This document shows, in pieces, positions 1 through 5,968 of a stretch of DNA of 7,557 bases. The notes under the pieces were generated by a model. It saw nothing but the letters and a program-made list of their open reading frames with translations. It had not been told where the DNA came from and made no database searches. How positions within the stretch are numbered: the first letter of the stretch is position 1; each line of letters begins with the position of its first letter. Position numbers and translations under genes: made by a program. The stretch is taken from positions 1-7,557 of the forward strand of contig JAIXTZ010000088.1 of assembly GCA_027483745.1 (NCBI GenBank). Direction: 5' to 3'. The stretch comes from Lysobacteraceae bacterium (GTDB lineage Bacteria; Pseudomonadota; Gammaproteobacteria; Xanthomonadales; Xanthomonadaceae).

Positions 1-236
1 ACGTCGAGCTGGCGGTGAAGTCCCTGCTCGAGATGATGAGCGACTCGCTCACGACCGGGCAGCGCATCGAGGTGCGCGGGTTCGGCAGCTTCTCCCTGCA
101 TTTCCGCCCGCCGCGGCTCGGCCGCAACCCGAAGACCGGCGAGAGCGTCGAGCTCCCGGGCAAGTACGTCCCGCACTTCAAGCCGCGCAAGGAATTGCGC
201 GAGCGCGTGAACCCCGTGGTTCCCGAATCGCCCTGA
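1..236 (+). CDS. ihfB: Integration host factor subunit beta (3' part)
   Basis: This is the C-terminal 77 or so residues of the beta subunit of IHF, the heterodimeric nucleoid protein that binds specific sites and bends DNA sharply. The gene is cut by the left window edge; the first whole codon is at base 3 and the stop is TGA at 234-236. The visible part carries the DNA-binding beta-arm region of the HU/IHF family: [17 protein letters not shown], then GRNPKTGE with the proline that intercalates into DNA, then YVPHFKP near the end. The beta subunit is favoured over alpha because of the RGFGSFSLH and GKYVPHFKP wording. The protein ends in a short tail, VNPVVPESP, longer than the E. coli ending. 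In many gammaproteobacteria ihfB follows rpsA and precedes lapAB, which fits here. A GTG at 15-17 is internal and not the start. Confidence 0.96.
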   Translation, partial: VELAVKSLLEMMSDSLTTGQRIEVRGFGSFSLHFRPPRLGRNPKTGESVELPGKYVPHFKPRKELRERVNPVVPESP

Positions 237-278
237 TCCGTCGATAATCCCGCGATCCCTCCGCAACGGCGTGGTCGC

Positions 279-524
279 ATGCGTCTGCTCCGCCTCCTGC
301 TGGCACTCCTCTGCATCGCGTTCGGCGTTGGCGTGGTCGCCTTGAACGGCGATGCCGTGAATCTCGACCTGTTGTGGGTCGAGTTCTCGCTCCCCTTGGG
401 CCTACTGCTGCTTTCGGTGCTTCTCGCCGGCGCCCTGTTGGGTGGCGTCGCCGCCCTGCTGTCGCGCGGCGCTGTCCCCGCGCCGGTGGACGCGGCGGAA
501 GACGACGAGGCCTCGGCCGGATGA
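279..524 (+). CDS. lapA: LapA family inner-membrane protein (DUF1049)
   Basis: This is a small (81 aa) inner-membrane protein of the lipopolysaccharide assembly protein A family. LapA is encoded just before LapB and works with it in regulating LPS synthesis; its own biochemical activity is not well defined. The sequence shows two hydrophobic segments, about residues 3-21 and 40-62. They are separated by a short loop (NGDAVNLDLLWVEFSLPLG) with the family's pattern of N-x-x-V-x-L-x-L before an S/T-P-L-G entry into the second helix. An acidic tail (DAAEDDEASAG) follows. It is somewhat shorter than E. coli LapA (about 100 aa), mainly at the C-terminus. The ATG at 279 is the first in frame and gives a proper N-terminal helix, although no clear ribosome binding site precedes it. 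Its TGA overlaps the lapB ATG (ATGA at 521-524). Confidence 0.85.
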   Translation: MRLLRLLLALLCIAFGVGVVALNGDAVNLDLLWVEFSLPLGLLLLSVLLAGALLGGVAALLSRGAVPAPVDAAEDDEASAG

Positions 525-1693
525 TCAGCCTCTGGTGGCTCCTGCTGCTGGTGCCGGTGATCGGCATCGCGGGTTGGTATCTGGGGCAGCGGGGTAGCGA
601 GCGCCGCGGCGGGGCGCGAATCTCGAAGCTATCGGCGACCTACTTCCGCGGCTTGAACTACCTGCTCAACGAGCAGCAGCACAAGGCCATCGAGGTCTTC
701 CTGCAGATCGCCGAGCGCGACAAGGAAACGCTCGAAACCCAGTTCACGCTCGGCACGCTGTTCCGTCGTCGAGGCGAAGTCGATCGCGCGATCCGCTTGC
801 ACCAGAGCGTGATTTCTCGCCCTGGCCTCTCCGACGAGCAGAAGACTCGGGCCATCCTCGCGCTGGGCGAGGACTACATGCGCGCCGGACTGCTGGACCG
901 CGCCGAGACCCTGTTCGCCGACCTGGTGAAACTGGGCTCGGCGGCGCCGCAGGCCCTGCGCCACCTCATGTCGATCTACCAGGCCGAGCGCGACTGGCAG
1001 CAGGCCATCGACCACGCGCGTCGCTACGAACAGGCCACGCATGAACCGATGGGCAAGCTGATCGCCCAGTTCGAATGCGAGCTGGCGGAGAAGGCGCGGT
1101 TGAAGGGGGAGGGAGCGCAGGCGCGACAGCACCTCGAGCGTGCCCATGCGGCCGATGCCAACAGCGTTCGCGCCGCATTGCTGGAGGGCCAGATCGAGTT
1201 GGCGGAAGGTAACGACGCCGCGGCCATCCGCGCCTACGAGCGTGCAGCCCGTCAGGACATCGAATTCCTTCCCGAGGTGTTGCCGCCCCTGCTCGCAGCT
1301 TACGACCGCAGCGACGATCCGGCGCGCGCAAGGAGCTTCCTGCTGGAGATGGTCGAGCGCTATCGCGGCGTGTCGCCCGCGCTCGCGCTGGCACGGCGCC
1401 TCGAGACGGAGGAGGGGGCTGGCGTCGCCCTGGAGTTCCTGCGCAAGCACTTACGGCAGCGGCCTTCCATCCGTGGCGAGGCGGCGCTGATCGAACTGGC
1501 GCTCCGTAGCGAGAGCGACGACGCGCGCGGGCTGCTGGTGGCCCTGCAGCAGATCAACGAGCAGCTCATCGTGCGTTCGCCGGGCTATCGCTGCCAGAGC
1601 TGCGGCTTCGGCGCGCGCGCCCACCACTGGCAGTGCCCGAGCTGCAAGCAGTGGGCGTCGATCAAGCCCCTGCCGCACGTGGCCATCGAGTGA
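521..1693 (+). CDS. lapB: Lipopolysaccharide assembly protein LapB (TPR adaptor, zinc ribbon)
   Basis: LapB (YciM) is an inner-membrane adaptor that presents LpxC, the committed enzyme of lipid A synthesis, to the protease FtsH and so sets the rate of LPS production. The protein is 390 aa, against 389 in E. coli. Residues 3-20 form one membrane helix. From about residue 38 a chain of tetratricopeptide-like helical hairpins is visible, for example residues 40-68, 71-103, 113-141 and 220-248. The C-terminus is a rubredoxin-like zinc site with Cys358, Cys361, Cys372 and Cys375 (CQSC and CPSC, with the typical GF and W between them). All four cysteines are present, so the protein looks intact. 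I chose the ATG at 521 because it overlaps the lapA stop and gives the family length and membrane anchor. The same frame stays open upstream to 374, but that would add 49 Arg-rich residues that only shadow lapA. A GAGG at 507-510 is a possible ribosome binding site. Confidence 0.96.
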   Translation: MISLWWLLLLVPVIGIAGWYLGQRGSERRGGARISKLSATYFRGLNYLLNEQQHKAIEVFLQIAERDKETLETQFTLGTLFRRRGEVDRAIRLHQSVISRPGLSDEQKTRAILALGEDYMRAGLLDRAETLFADLVKLGSAAPQALRHLMSIYQAERDWQQAIDHARRYEQATHEPMGKLIAQFECELAEKARLKGEGAQARQHLERAHAADANSVRAALLEGQIELAEGNDAAAIRAYERAARQDIEFLPEVLPPLLAAYDRSDDPARARSFLLEMVERYRGVSPALALARRLETEEGAGVALEFLRKHLRQRPSIRGEAALIELALRSESDDARGLLVALQQINEQLIVRSPGYRCQSCGFGARAHHWQCPSCKQWASIKPLPHVAIE

Positions 1694-1700
1694 GGGGACG

Positions 1701-2726
1701 TTGAGTCCGCCGTTCGAGCCGTTGCTGACGGCATGGCCGCGCCTGCTGCTGGTGGTGGCTGTCGCCTTCGTGGTCGCCGAGGCTTGGCGTCGGCTCGCCC
1801 TGCGCCGGGGGGTGCTCGATCTCCCTGGGCATCGCAGCAGCCATGCCGTGCCGACGCCGCGGGGCGCGGGCATCGGCATCGCCGTTGGCGTGGCGCTGGC
1901 CCTGCTGCTATGGGTACCGCCCGGCGTGACCCGTGATGCCGTGTTGCTCGGTGGCCTCGTGGTGGGTGTCGTCGGATTGATCGACGATTTCCGGCCGTTG
2001 CCGCCGGCGTGGAAATTCACGGGCCAGGCTCTCGCGGCCCTCCCCGTGGCGATCGCGCTGCCCTGGTCACCGGAAGGGCTGCCGGTCGTCGTGCCGCCGG
2101 TGCTCGCGGTCGCATCAAGCGCGGCCCTCATCCTGCTGTTCGTGAACGCATGGAACTTCATGGACGGCATCGACGGTATCGCGACGCTGTCCGCCATGGC
2201 GGTCTCCGCCTCGGTGATCATCGTCAGTTCGGGGGCGGCGCAGGGGATTGCCGCCGGTCTCGCGTCGGCGGTCTTTGCGGCCTGCCTCGGATTCCTCCCG
2301 CTGAACTTCCCGAAAGCGCGCGTCTTCATGGGCGACTGCGGCAGTCATGTCCTCGGCTTCGGCATGGCCGTGCTGATCCTCGCGGCCCCTGACGTGCCCA
2401 GCGCCTCCGTGGCGGCATTGGCGAGCGCGCCGTTCGTCATCGACGTACTGGGGACCCTCGTCCTCCGCGCCCGTGACGGTGAACGGTTGGCTGCCGGCCA
2501 TCGCCGACACCTCTATCAGCTCGTCACGCGCTGCGGTTACAGTCACGGCCGCGTGACGACGGCCTACGGGGCCTGGATGCTGGTGAGCGGAGGAGGAATG
2601 GCCATGGCCCAGACGGTGGGACTCGGTGGAATCTTCGCGGTGCTGTCCGTCGCCGTGACGGCCAGCGCCTGGTGGCTGATGCAGCGTCATTTCACCTCGC
2701 TGCTCAAGGAGCGTGGCCAGTGGTGA
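1701..2726 (+). CDS. Undecaprenyl-phosphate sugar-1-phosphate transferase (glycosyltransferase family 4, WbpL/WecA type)
   Basis: This is a 341-aa polytopic inner-membrane enzyme of the PNPT superfamily. It would transfer a sugar-1-phosphate (probably an N-acetylated hexosamine) from a UDP-sugar to undecaprenyl phosphate, starting an O-antigen or other lipid-linked glycan. About ten hydrophobic segments are visible. The family motifs are in order: DLPGHRSSHAVPTPRGAG at residues 40-57; the Asp pair D95-D96 (LIDDF); N149 and NFMDGIDG with D155 and D158; FMGDCGS with D212; and the C-terminal loop HRRHLYQ with H267 and H270. These look intact. The wording is closer to WbpL than to WecA, but the donor sugar cannot be read from sequence; a wecA-like role is the alternative. 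The start is a TTG 7 bases after the lapB stop, preceded by GAGGGG at 1692-1697, only 3 bases away. Later TTG/GTG codons (1722, 1752) would cut into the first helix. The stop overlaps the next gene's GTG. Confidence 0.9.
   Translation: MSPPFEPLLTAWPRLLLVVAVAFVVAEAWRRLALRRGVLDLPGHRSSHAVPTPRGAGIGIAVGVALALLLWVPPGVTRDAVLLGGLVVGVVGLIDDFRPLPPAWKFTGQALAALPVAIALPWSPEGLPVVVPPVLAVASSAALILLFVNAWNFMDGIDGIATLSAMAVSASVIIVSSGAAQGIAAGLASAVFAACLGFLPLNFPKARVFMGDCGSHVLGFGMAVLILAAPDVPSASVAALASAPFVIDVLGTLVLRARDGERLAAGHRRHLYQLVTRCGYSHGRVTTAYGAWMLVSGGGMAMAQTVGLGGIFAVLSVAVTASAWWLMQRHFTSLLKERGQW
2706..2711 (+). promoter_or_regulatory. Ribosome binding site (AAGGAG) deciding the dehydratase start
   Basis: AAGGAG matches the anti-Shine-Dalgarno sequence perfectly over six bases and lies inside the end of the upstream transferase gene. 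It is 8 bases before the GTG at 2720 and 11 before the GTG at 2723. This favours GTG 2720 over the GTG at 2672, which would make a longer overlap and add 16 residues (MADAASFHLAAQGAWP) that do not resemble the family N-terminus. Confidence 0.7.
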
Positions 2727-4627
2727 ACGGCCTGCGTCCGTCCCGTTTTCCCATCAGCCGGGTGCTGGTCGTCGTCCACGACGTCCTCATGGTCGTGCTC
2801 GCTTGGCAAGTGCTTATCGCGCTGCGCTACGCCTCCATCGGCGTCCCGGTGCCTGGCCACGGGTTCCTGGTGGAGACCGGTCTCGTGGTGGGCGTCCAGC
2901 TCACCGTGTTTTGGCGCATGGGGTTGTATCGGGGCCTTTGGCGCTTTGCCAGCCTGCCGGACCTGAAGAACATCCTGTTCAGCAGCATGGTAGGCGGTCT
3001 GCTCGTGGTGATGCTGCTGTTCCTGTTCCGCGATCGCGCGGCCGGCGTGCCGCGTCTCGCGCTCGTGCTCTATCCGCTTGCACTGGCCGTCCTGCTGGGC
3101 GCGCCCCGATTGATGTACCGCGCATGGAAGGACGGGCAGGTGCGTCGTGCCGCCTCGGGGCAGCGGGAGCGCCTGCTGATCCTCGGGGCTGGGCCGACGG
3201 CGGAGAGCCTTGCGCGGGACCTGCAGCGCAGCGATCGCTACCAGGTGGTCGGGTTCCTCGCCGACGACCTGAGCATCCAAGGCGCGAAGATCTATGGTCT
3301 GCCGGTGCTCGGTCGCATCAAGGATCTGGCGCGCATCGCCGATGAAGCCGCGGTGGCCCACGTGGCGATCGCACTGCCCGGCGACCAGAGCGAGCAGTTG
3401 GGGCGGATCGCCGCTCAATGCGAACGCTTGAAGCTCCGCTTCAGCCGGATGCCGGCTCCGGAGGAAGTGCTGCAGGACCAGTGGATGCACGGCGGCTTGA
3501 AGGACGTCGCGATCGAGGATCTGCTGGGCCGCGACCCGGTGCTGCCGGATTGGGTGGCGATCCGCGAATCGCTGATGGGGCGGTCGGTGCTCATCACTGG
3601 TGCGGGCGGATCGATCGGCTCCGAACTGGCGCGCCAATGCGCGAACGTCGGCGTGGCCCAGCTCGTGTTGGTGGAGCGCTCGGAGTTGGCCCTCCACGAG
3701 CTTCAGTTCGATCTGCGTGCGCGCTTTCCCAGGCTGCAGGCCGAGTACGTGCTCGGCGATTGCGGCGACGAAGCCCTGATGCGTCGGCTGGTCGAGCAGT
3801 GGCGGCCTGACGAGTTGTTCCACGCAGCCGCCTACAAACACGTTCCGCTCCTCGAAGCCCAGCCGCGTGAGGCGGTTCGCAACAACCTGTTCGCGACCGA
3901 GGTGGTGGCTCGAACGGCAGTTGCCGGTGCGGTGAAGACGCTCGTGCTGATTTCGACGGACAAGGCCGTCAACGCCATCAATATGCTGGGCGCCAGCAAG
4001 CGCTTGGCGGAGTTGGCTTGCCTTGCCCGCTGCGAAGGTTCGGCCACGCGACTGGTCACCGTGCGTTTCGGCAACGTGCTCGATTCGGCGGGCAGCGTCG
4101 TGCCCCTCTTCCGCGAGCAGATCCGCCGCGGCGGGCCGGTGACGGTCACCCACCCGGACGTCACCCGGTATTTCATGACCATCCCCGAGGCCTGCCAGCT
4201 GATCCTGCAGGCCACGACCCTGCGGGAAGCCTCGGGGATCTTCACCCTCGACATGGGGCGCCCGGTGCTGATCCGCGTGCTGGCGGAGCAGATGATCCGG
4301 CTGGCGGGGTTCGCTCCGTACCGCGATATCGACATCAGCTACACCGGCCTTCGCCCCGGGGAGAAGCTCCACGAGGAGCTCTTCCATGCCGACGAAAGCT
4401 ATTCGCAGACCGTGCATCCGAAGATTTTCTTGGCCGAACCGCGGCCCGTCGACCTGGTCGAGTTCGACGCCACCTTGAAGTCGCTGCGCCAAGCCGTGCA
4501 GCGCGACGACGACATCGAGATCAGACGCGTGATTGCCGAAGCCATCCCCGAGTTCGCTGCGACGGCCGCCGGCCGCATCACCGGTCCCTTCCGGCCGCAG
4601 GTCATTCGTGGTGGTCGCACGCCATGA
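2720..4627 (+). CDS. Membrane-bound nucleotide-sugar 4,6-dehydratase (WbpM/CapD/FlaA1 family)
   Basis: From GTG 2720 this encodes 635 aa, against 665 for Pseudomonas WbpM. Family members convert UDP-GlcNAc to UDP-4-keto-6-deoxy-GlcNAc, the precursor of QuiNAc, FucNAc and related O-antigen sugars. Four membrane helices lie at about residues 14-34, 50-66, 85-103 and 112-131, with the hallmark YRGLWRFASLPDL between the second and third. A first Rossmann-like region starts at GAG (156-158). The catalytic extended-SDR domain starts with GAGGSIG at 294-300. It continues with AAYKHVPLLE, the STDKAVN segment (S412, T413, D414, K415), K427 in GASKR, YFMTIPEA and RPGEKLHEE. One departure stands out: where WbpM and PglF have Met in Met-x-x-x-Lys, this protein has Leu423 (ATG CTG GGC GCC AGC AAG at 3983-4000). 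The other key residues are present, so it is probably active. The sugar substrate is inferred. The TGA overlaps the galU ATG. Confidence 0.92.
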   Translation: MVNGLRPSRFPISRVLVVVHDVLMVVLAWQVLIALRYASIGVPVPGHGFLVETGLVVGVQLTVFWRMGLYRGLWRFASLPDLKNILFSSMVGGLLVVMLLFLFRDRAAGVPRLALVLYPLALAVLLGAPRLMYRAWKDGQVRRAASGQRERLLILGAGPTAESLARDLQRSDRYQVVGFLADDLSIQGAKIYGLPVLGRIKDLARIADEAAVAHVAIALPGDQSEQLGRIAAQCERLKLRFSRMPAPEEVLQDQWMHGGLKDVAIEDLLGRDPVLPDWVAIRESLMGRSVLITGAGGSIGSELARQCANVGVAQLVLVERSELALHELQFDLRARFPRLQAEYVLGDCGDEALMRRLVEQWRPDELFHAAAYKHVPLLEAQPREAVRNNLFATEVVARTAVAGAVKTLVLISTDKAVNAINMLGASKRLAELACLARCEGSATRLVTVRFGNVLDSAGSVVPLFREQIRRGGPVTVTHPDVTRYFMTIPEACQLILQATTLREASGIFTLDMGRPVLIRVLAEQMIRLAGFAPYRDIDISYTGLRPGEKLHEELFHADESYSQTVHPKIFLAEPRPVDLVEFDATLKSLRQAVQRDDDIEIRRVIAEAIPEFAATAAGRITGPFRPQVIRGGRTP

Positions 4628-5505
4628 GCCCGCGAGTGCGCTGCGCGGTCTTTCCGGTCGCGGGCCTCGGCACGCGCTTCCTCCCGGCCACCAAGACGGT
4701 GCCGAAGGAAATGTTGCCGGTCGTCGATCGACCGCTGATCCAGTACGCCGTCGACGAGGCCATCGAAGCCGGCTGCGACACGCTGGTCTTCGTCACCAAT
4801 CGCTACAAGCACTCGGTCGCCGACTATTTCGACAAGGCGTACGAGCTCGAGCAGAAGCTCGAGCGCGCGGGAAAGTCCGAGCTGCTCGCGATGATCCGCG
4901 ACGTGCTGCCGCGTCACGTGCGCGCGGTGTTCGTGACGCAGGCGGAAGCGCTCGGCCTCGGCCATGCGGTGCTTTGCGCCCGCCCCGTTGTCGGCGACCA
5001 GCCGTTCGCCGTGCTGCTTCCTGACGACCTGATCTGGAATCGGGGTCCCGGCGCGACGCGGCAGCTCGTCGAACTGGCGATGCGGCAACAGGCGAGCGTG
5101 GTCGCGGTGCAGGACGTCCCGATCGAGCAGACGCGCAGCTACGGCATCGTGGCGACGCGCGATTTCACGGGACGCCACGGCGAGATCAGCGCGATCGTCG
5201 AGAAGCCGCGACCCGAGGAATCCCCCAGCACGCTCGCCGTCGTCGGCCGATACGTCCTCCAGCCGCGCATCTTCGAGCTGCTCGAATCGACGAAGCCAGG
5301 TGCGGGCGGCGAAATCCAGCTCACCGATGGCATCGCGGCCCTGCTCAAGGAGCAGAAGACGCTGGCCTACCGGTTTGAAGGACGCCGGTTCGACTGCGGC
5401 AGCCGCATCGGATTGATCGAGGCCACGCTGCAATACGCGCTCGACGATGCCGATCTCCGCGATGCCGCCAAGGCGCTGATGCGCAACGCCTTGGCCGAGG
5501 GATGA
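4624..5505 (+). CDS. galU: UTP--glucose-1-phosphate uridylyltransferase
   Basis: GalU is a cytosolic enzyme that makes UDP-glucose and pyrophosphate from UTP and glucose-1-phosphate. It feeds LPS core, exopolysaccharide and UDP-glucuronate synthesis. The protein is 293 aa, close to the usual 290-302. It begins with the nucleotide-binding signature G14-L-G-T-R18 followed by P21-A-T-K24 and P27-K28-E29-M-L-P32. It continues with VFVTNRYKHSVADYFD, the acidic LPDD at 132-135, VEKP at 192-195, GGEIQLTD at 228-235 and FDCGSRIG at 256-263, where many homologues read FDCGSKLG (a conservative Lys-to-Arg change). The ATG at 4624 overlaps the dehydratase stop (ATGA), implying translational coupling. The same frame is open far upstream, but that stretch is a shadow of the dehydratase gene. 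Ugd, a frequent galU neighbour in capsule loci, is absent from the window. Confidence 0.96.
   Translation: MSPRVRCAVFPVAGLGTRFLPATKTVPKEMLPVVDRPLIQYAVDEAIEAGCDTLVFVTNRYKHSVADYFDKAYELEQKLERAGKSELLAMIRDVLPRHVRAVFVTQAEALGLGHAVLCARPVVGDQPFAVLLPDDLIWNRGPGATRQLVELAMRQQASVVAVQDVPIEQTRSYGIVATRDFTGRHGEISAIVEKPRPEESPSTLAVVGRYVLQPRIFELLESTKPGAGGEIQLTDGIAALLKEQKTLAYRFEGRRFDCGSRIGLIEATLQYALDDADLRDAAKALMRNALAEG
5467..5495 (+). repeat. 9-bp inverted repeat in the 3' end of galU, possible terminator
   Basis: GCCAAGGCG (5467-5475) and CGCCTTGGC (5487-5495) form a perfect 9-bp stem with an 11-base loop. The repeat is in the last codons of galU. A short T-run (TTTT, 5508-5511) follows 12 bases after the stem, further away than in a typical intrinsic terminator. 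No other hairpin lies in the 9 bases between galU and the convergent gene. The function is uncertain; it may simply reflect Ala/Lys/Leu codons in G+C-rich DNA. Confidence 0.3.
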
Positions 5506-5514
5506 CCTTTTGCT

Positions 5515-5910
5515 TCAGAGCAGGGCGGCCAGTAGCGCCGCGACCGTCACGCCAACGGCAGCGGCCGCCGCTGCATGGAGTCGGCGCACGAAGCGCCTTG
5601 CCTCGTCATCGGTGATCGGGCGCGGCACCGGCCACGAGCCCGACGGCGGCCACAGGCGGGTGTCGCGGGTGCGCTTCGCGATCCACGCCAGCAGGCCGGC
5701 CAACACCGCGGCGACGACCGCGCCGAGCAAGTAAAGCAGGGCCACGAAGCGCGCCATGGATTCGATGGCGGCGTCGGGGCTCATGTGGCCTGCCGCGACG
5801 CGACCCTCGAAGGCCCATTGCAGCCCCCAGAGCAGCCCCACGATCACGCAGGCGCAGGCCAGCGATGCGAGGATGAGGCGAGTGCGGTCCGGAGGGCTGG
5901 AGGGCGACAT
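5515..5910 (-). CDS. Small three-helix membrane protein of unknown function
   Basis: I do not recognise a family for this 131-aa protein. Three hydrophobic segments are visible, at about residues 10-34, 53-78 and 112-131. Between the second and third lies a polar stretch with a basic KRTRD, a Trp/Pro-rich piece (LWPPSGSWPVPRPI) and a charged DDEARRFVRR that leads into the last, very Ala-rich helix. The protein ends directly after that helix. Support for a real gene is the clear membrane-protein hydropathy, a fit that leaves no unexplained gap, and the absence of a credible gene on the plus strand here. The ATG at 5910-5908 is the first available; an in-frame Met43 would remove the first helix and is less likely. 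No good ribosome binding site is seen. Its stop lies 9 bases from the galU stop, tail to tail. Its 5' end faces the FAD oxidoreductase gene across 58 bp. Confidence 0.7.
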   Translation of the reverse strand: MSPSSPPDRTRLILASLACACVIVGLLWGLQWAFEGRVAAGHMSPDAAIESMARFVALLYLLGAVVAAVLAGLLAWIAKRTRDTRLWPPSGSWPVPRPITDDEARRFVRRLHAAAAAAVGVTVAALLAALL

Positions 5911-5968
5911 CGTCGATGGAAATGTGATGGGGGAAGCGCGATGCTAACGCCTTCGACTTCTTTCGCGC

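Noticed and set aside
220..248. Possible promoter before lapA (GATAAT at 243-248)
   Set aside because: The hexamer resembles a -10 box, but the matching -35 position (TTCCCG, 220-225) is poor. The gap to ihfB is only 42 bases, so co-transcription with ihfB is equally possible.
374..520. Upstream extension of the lapB frame
   Set aside because: It would add 49 Arg-rich residues overlapping lapA and put them before the membrane helix. The ATG at 521 gives the known LapB length and N-terminus.
2687..4492. A 601-codon open frame on the minus strand
   Set aside because: It lies wholly antisense to the dehydratase gene, whose protein has all family motifs. The translation is rich in His, Gln and Arg with no recognisable domain, as expected for a shadow frame in G+C-rich DNA.
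4018..4623. Upstream extension of the galU frame
   Set aside because: The residues are Arg/Pro-rich and overlap the conserved C-terminal half of the dehydratase. The ATG at 4624 directly precedes the GalU nucleotide-binding motif.
4841..4862. Repeated GAGCTCGAGC / AAGCTCGAGC
   Set aside because: This lies inside galU and encodes the ordinary helical wording ELEQKLER. It is explained by codon use.
5911..5968. Divergent promoters in the 58-bp gap before the FAD oxidoreductase
   Set aside because: Promoters must lie here or inside the neighbouring coding starts. ATGCTA at 5941-5946 is a conceivable -10, but no convincing -35 box, operator palindrome or ribosome binding site can be picked out.
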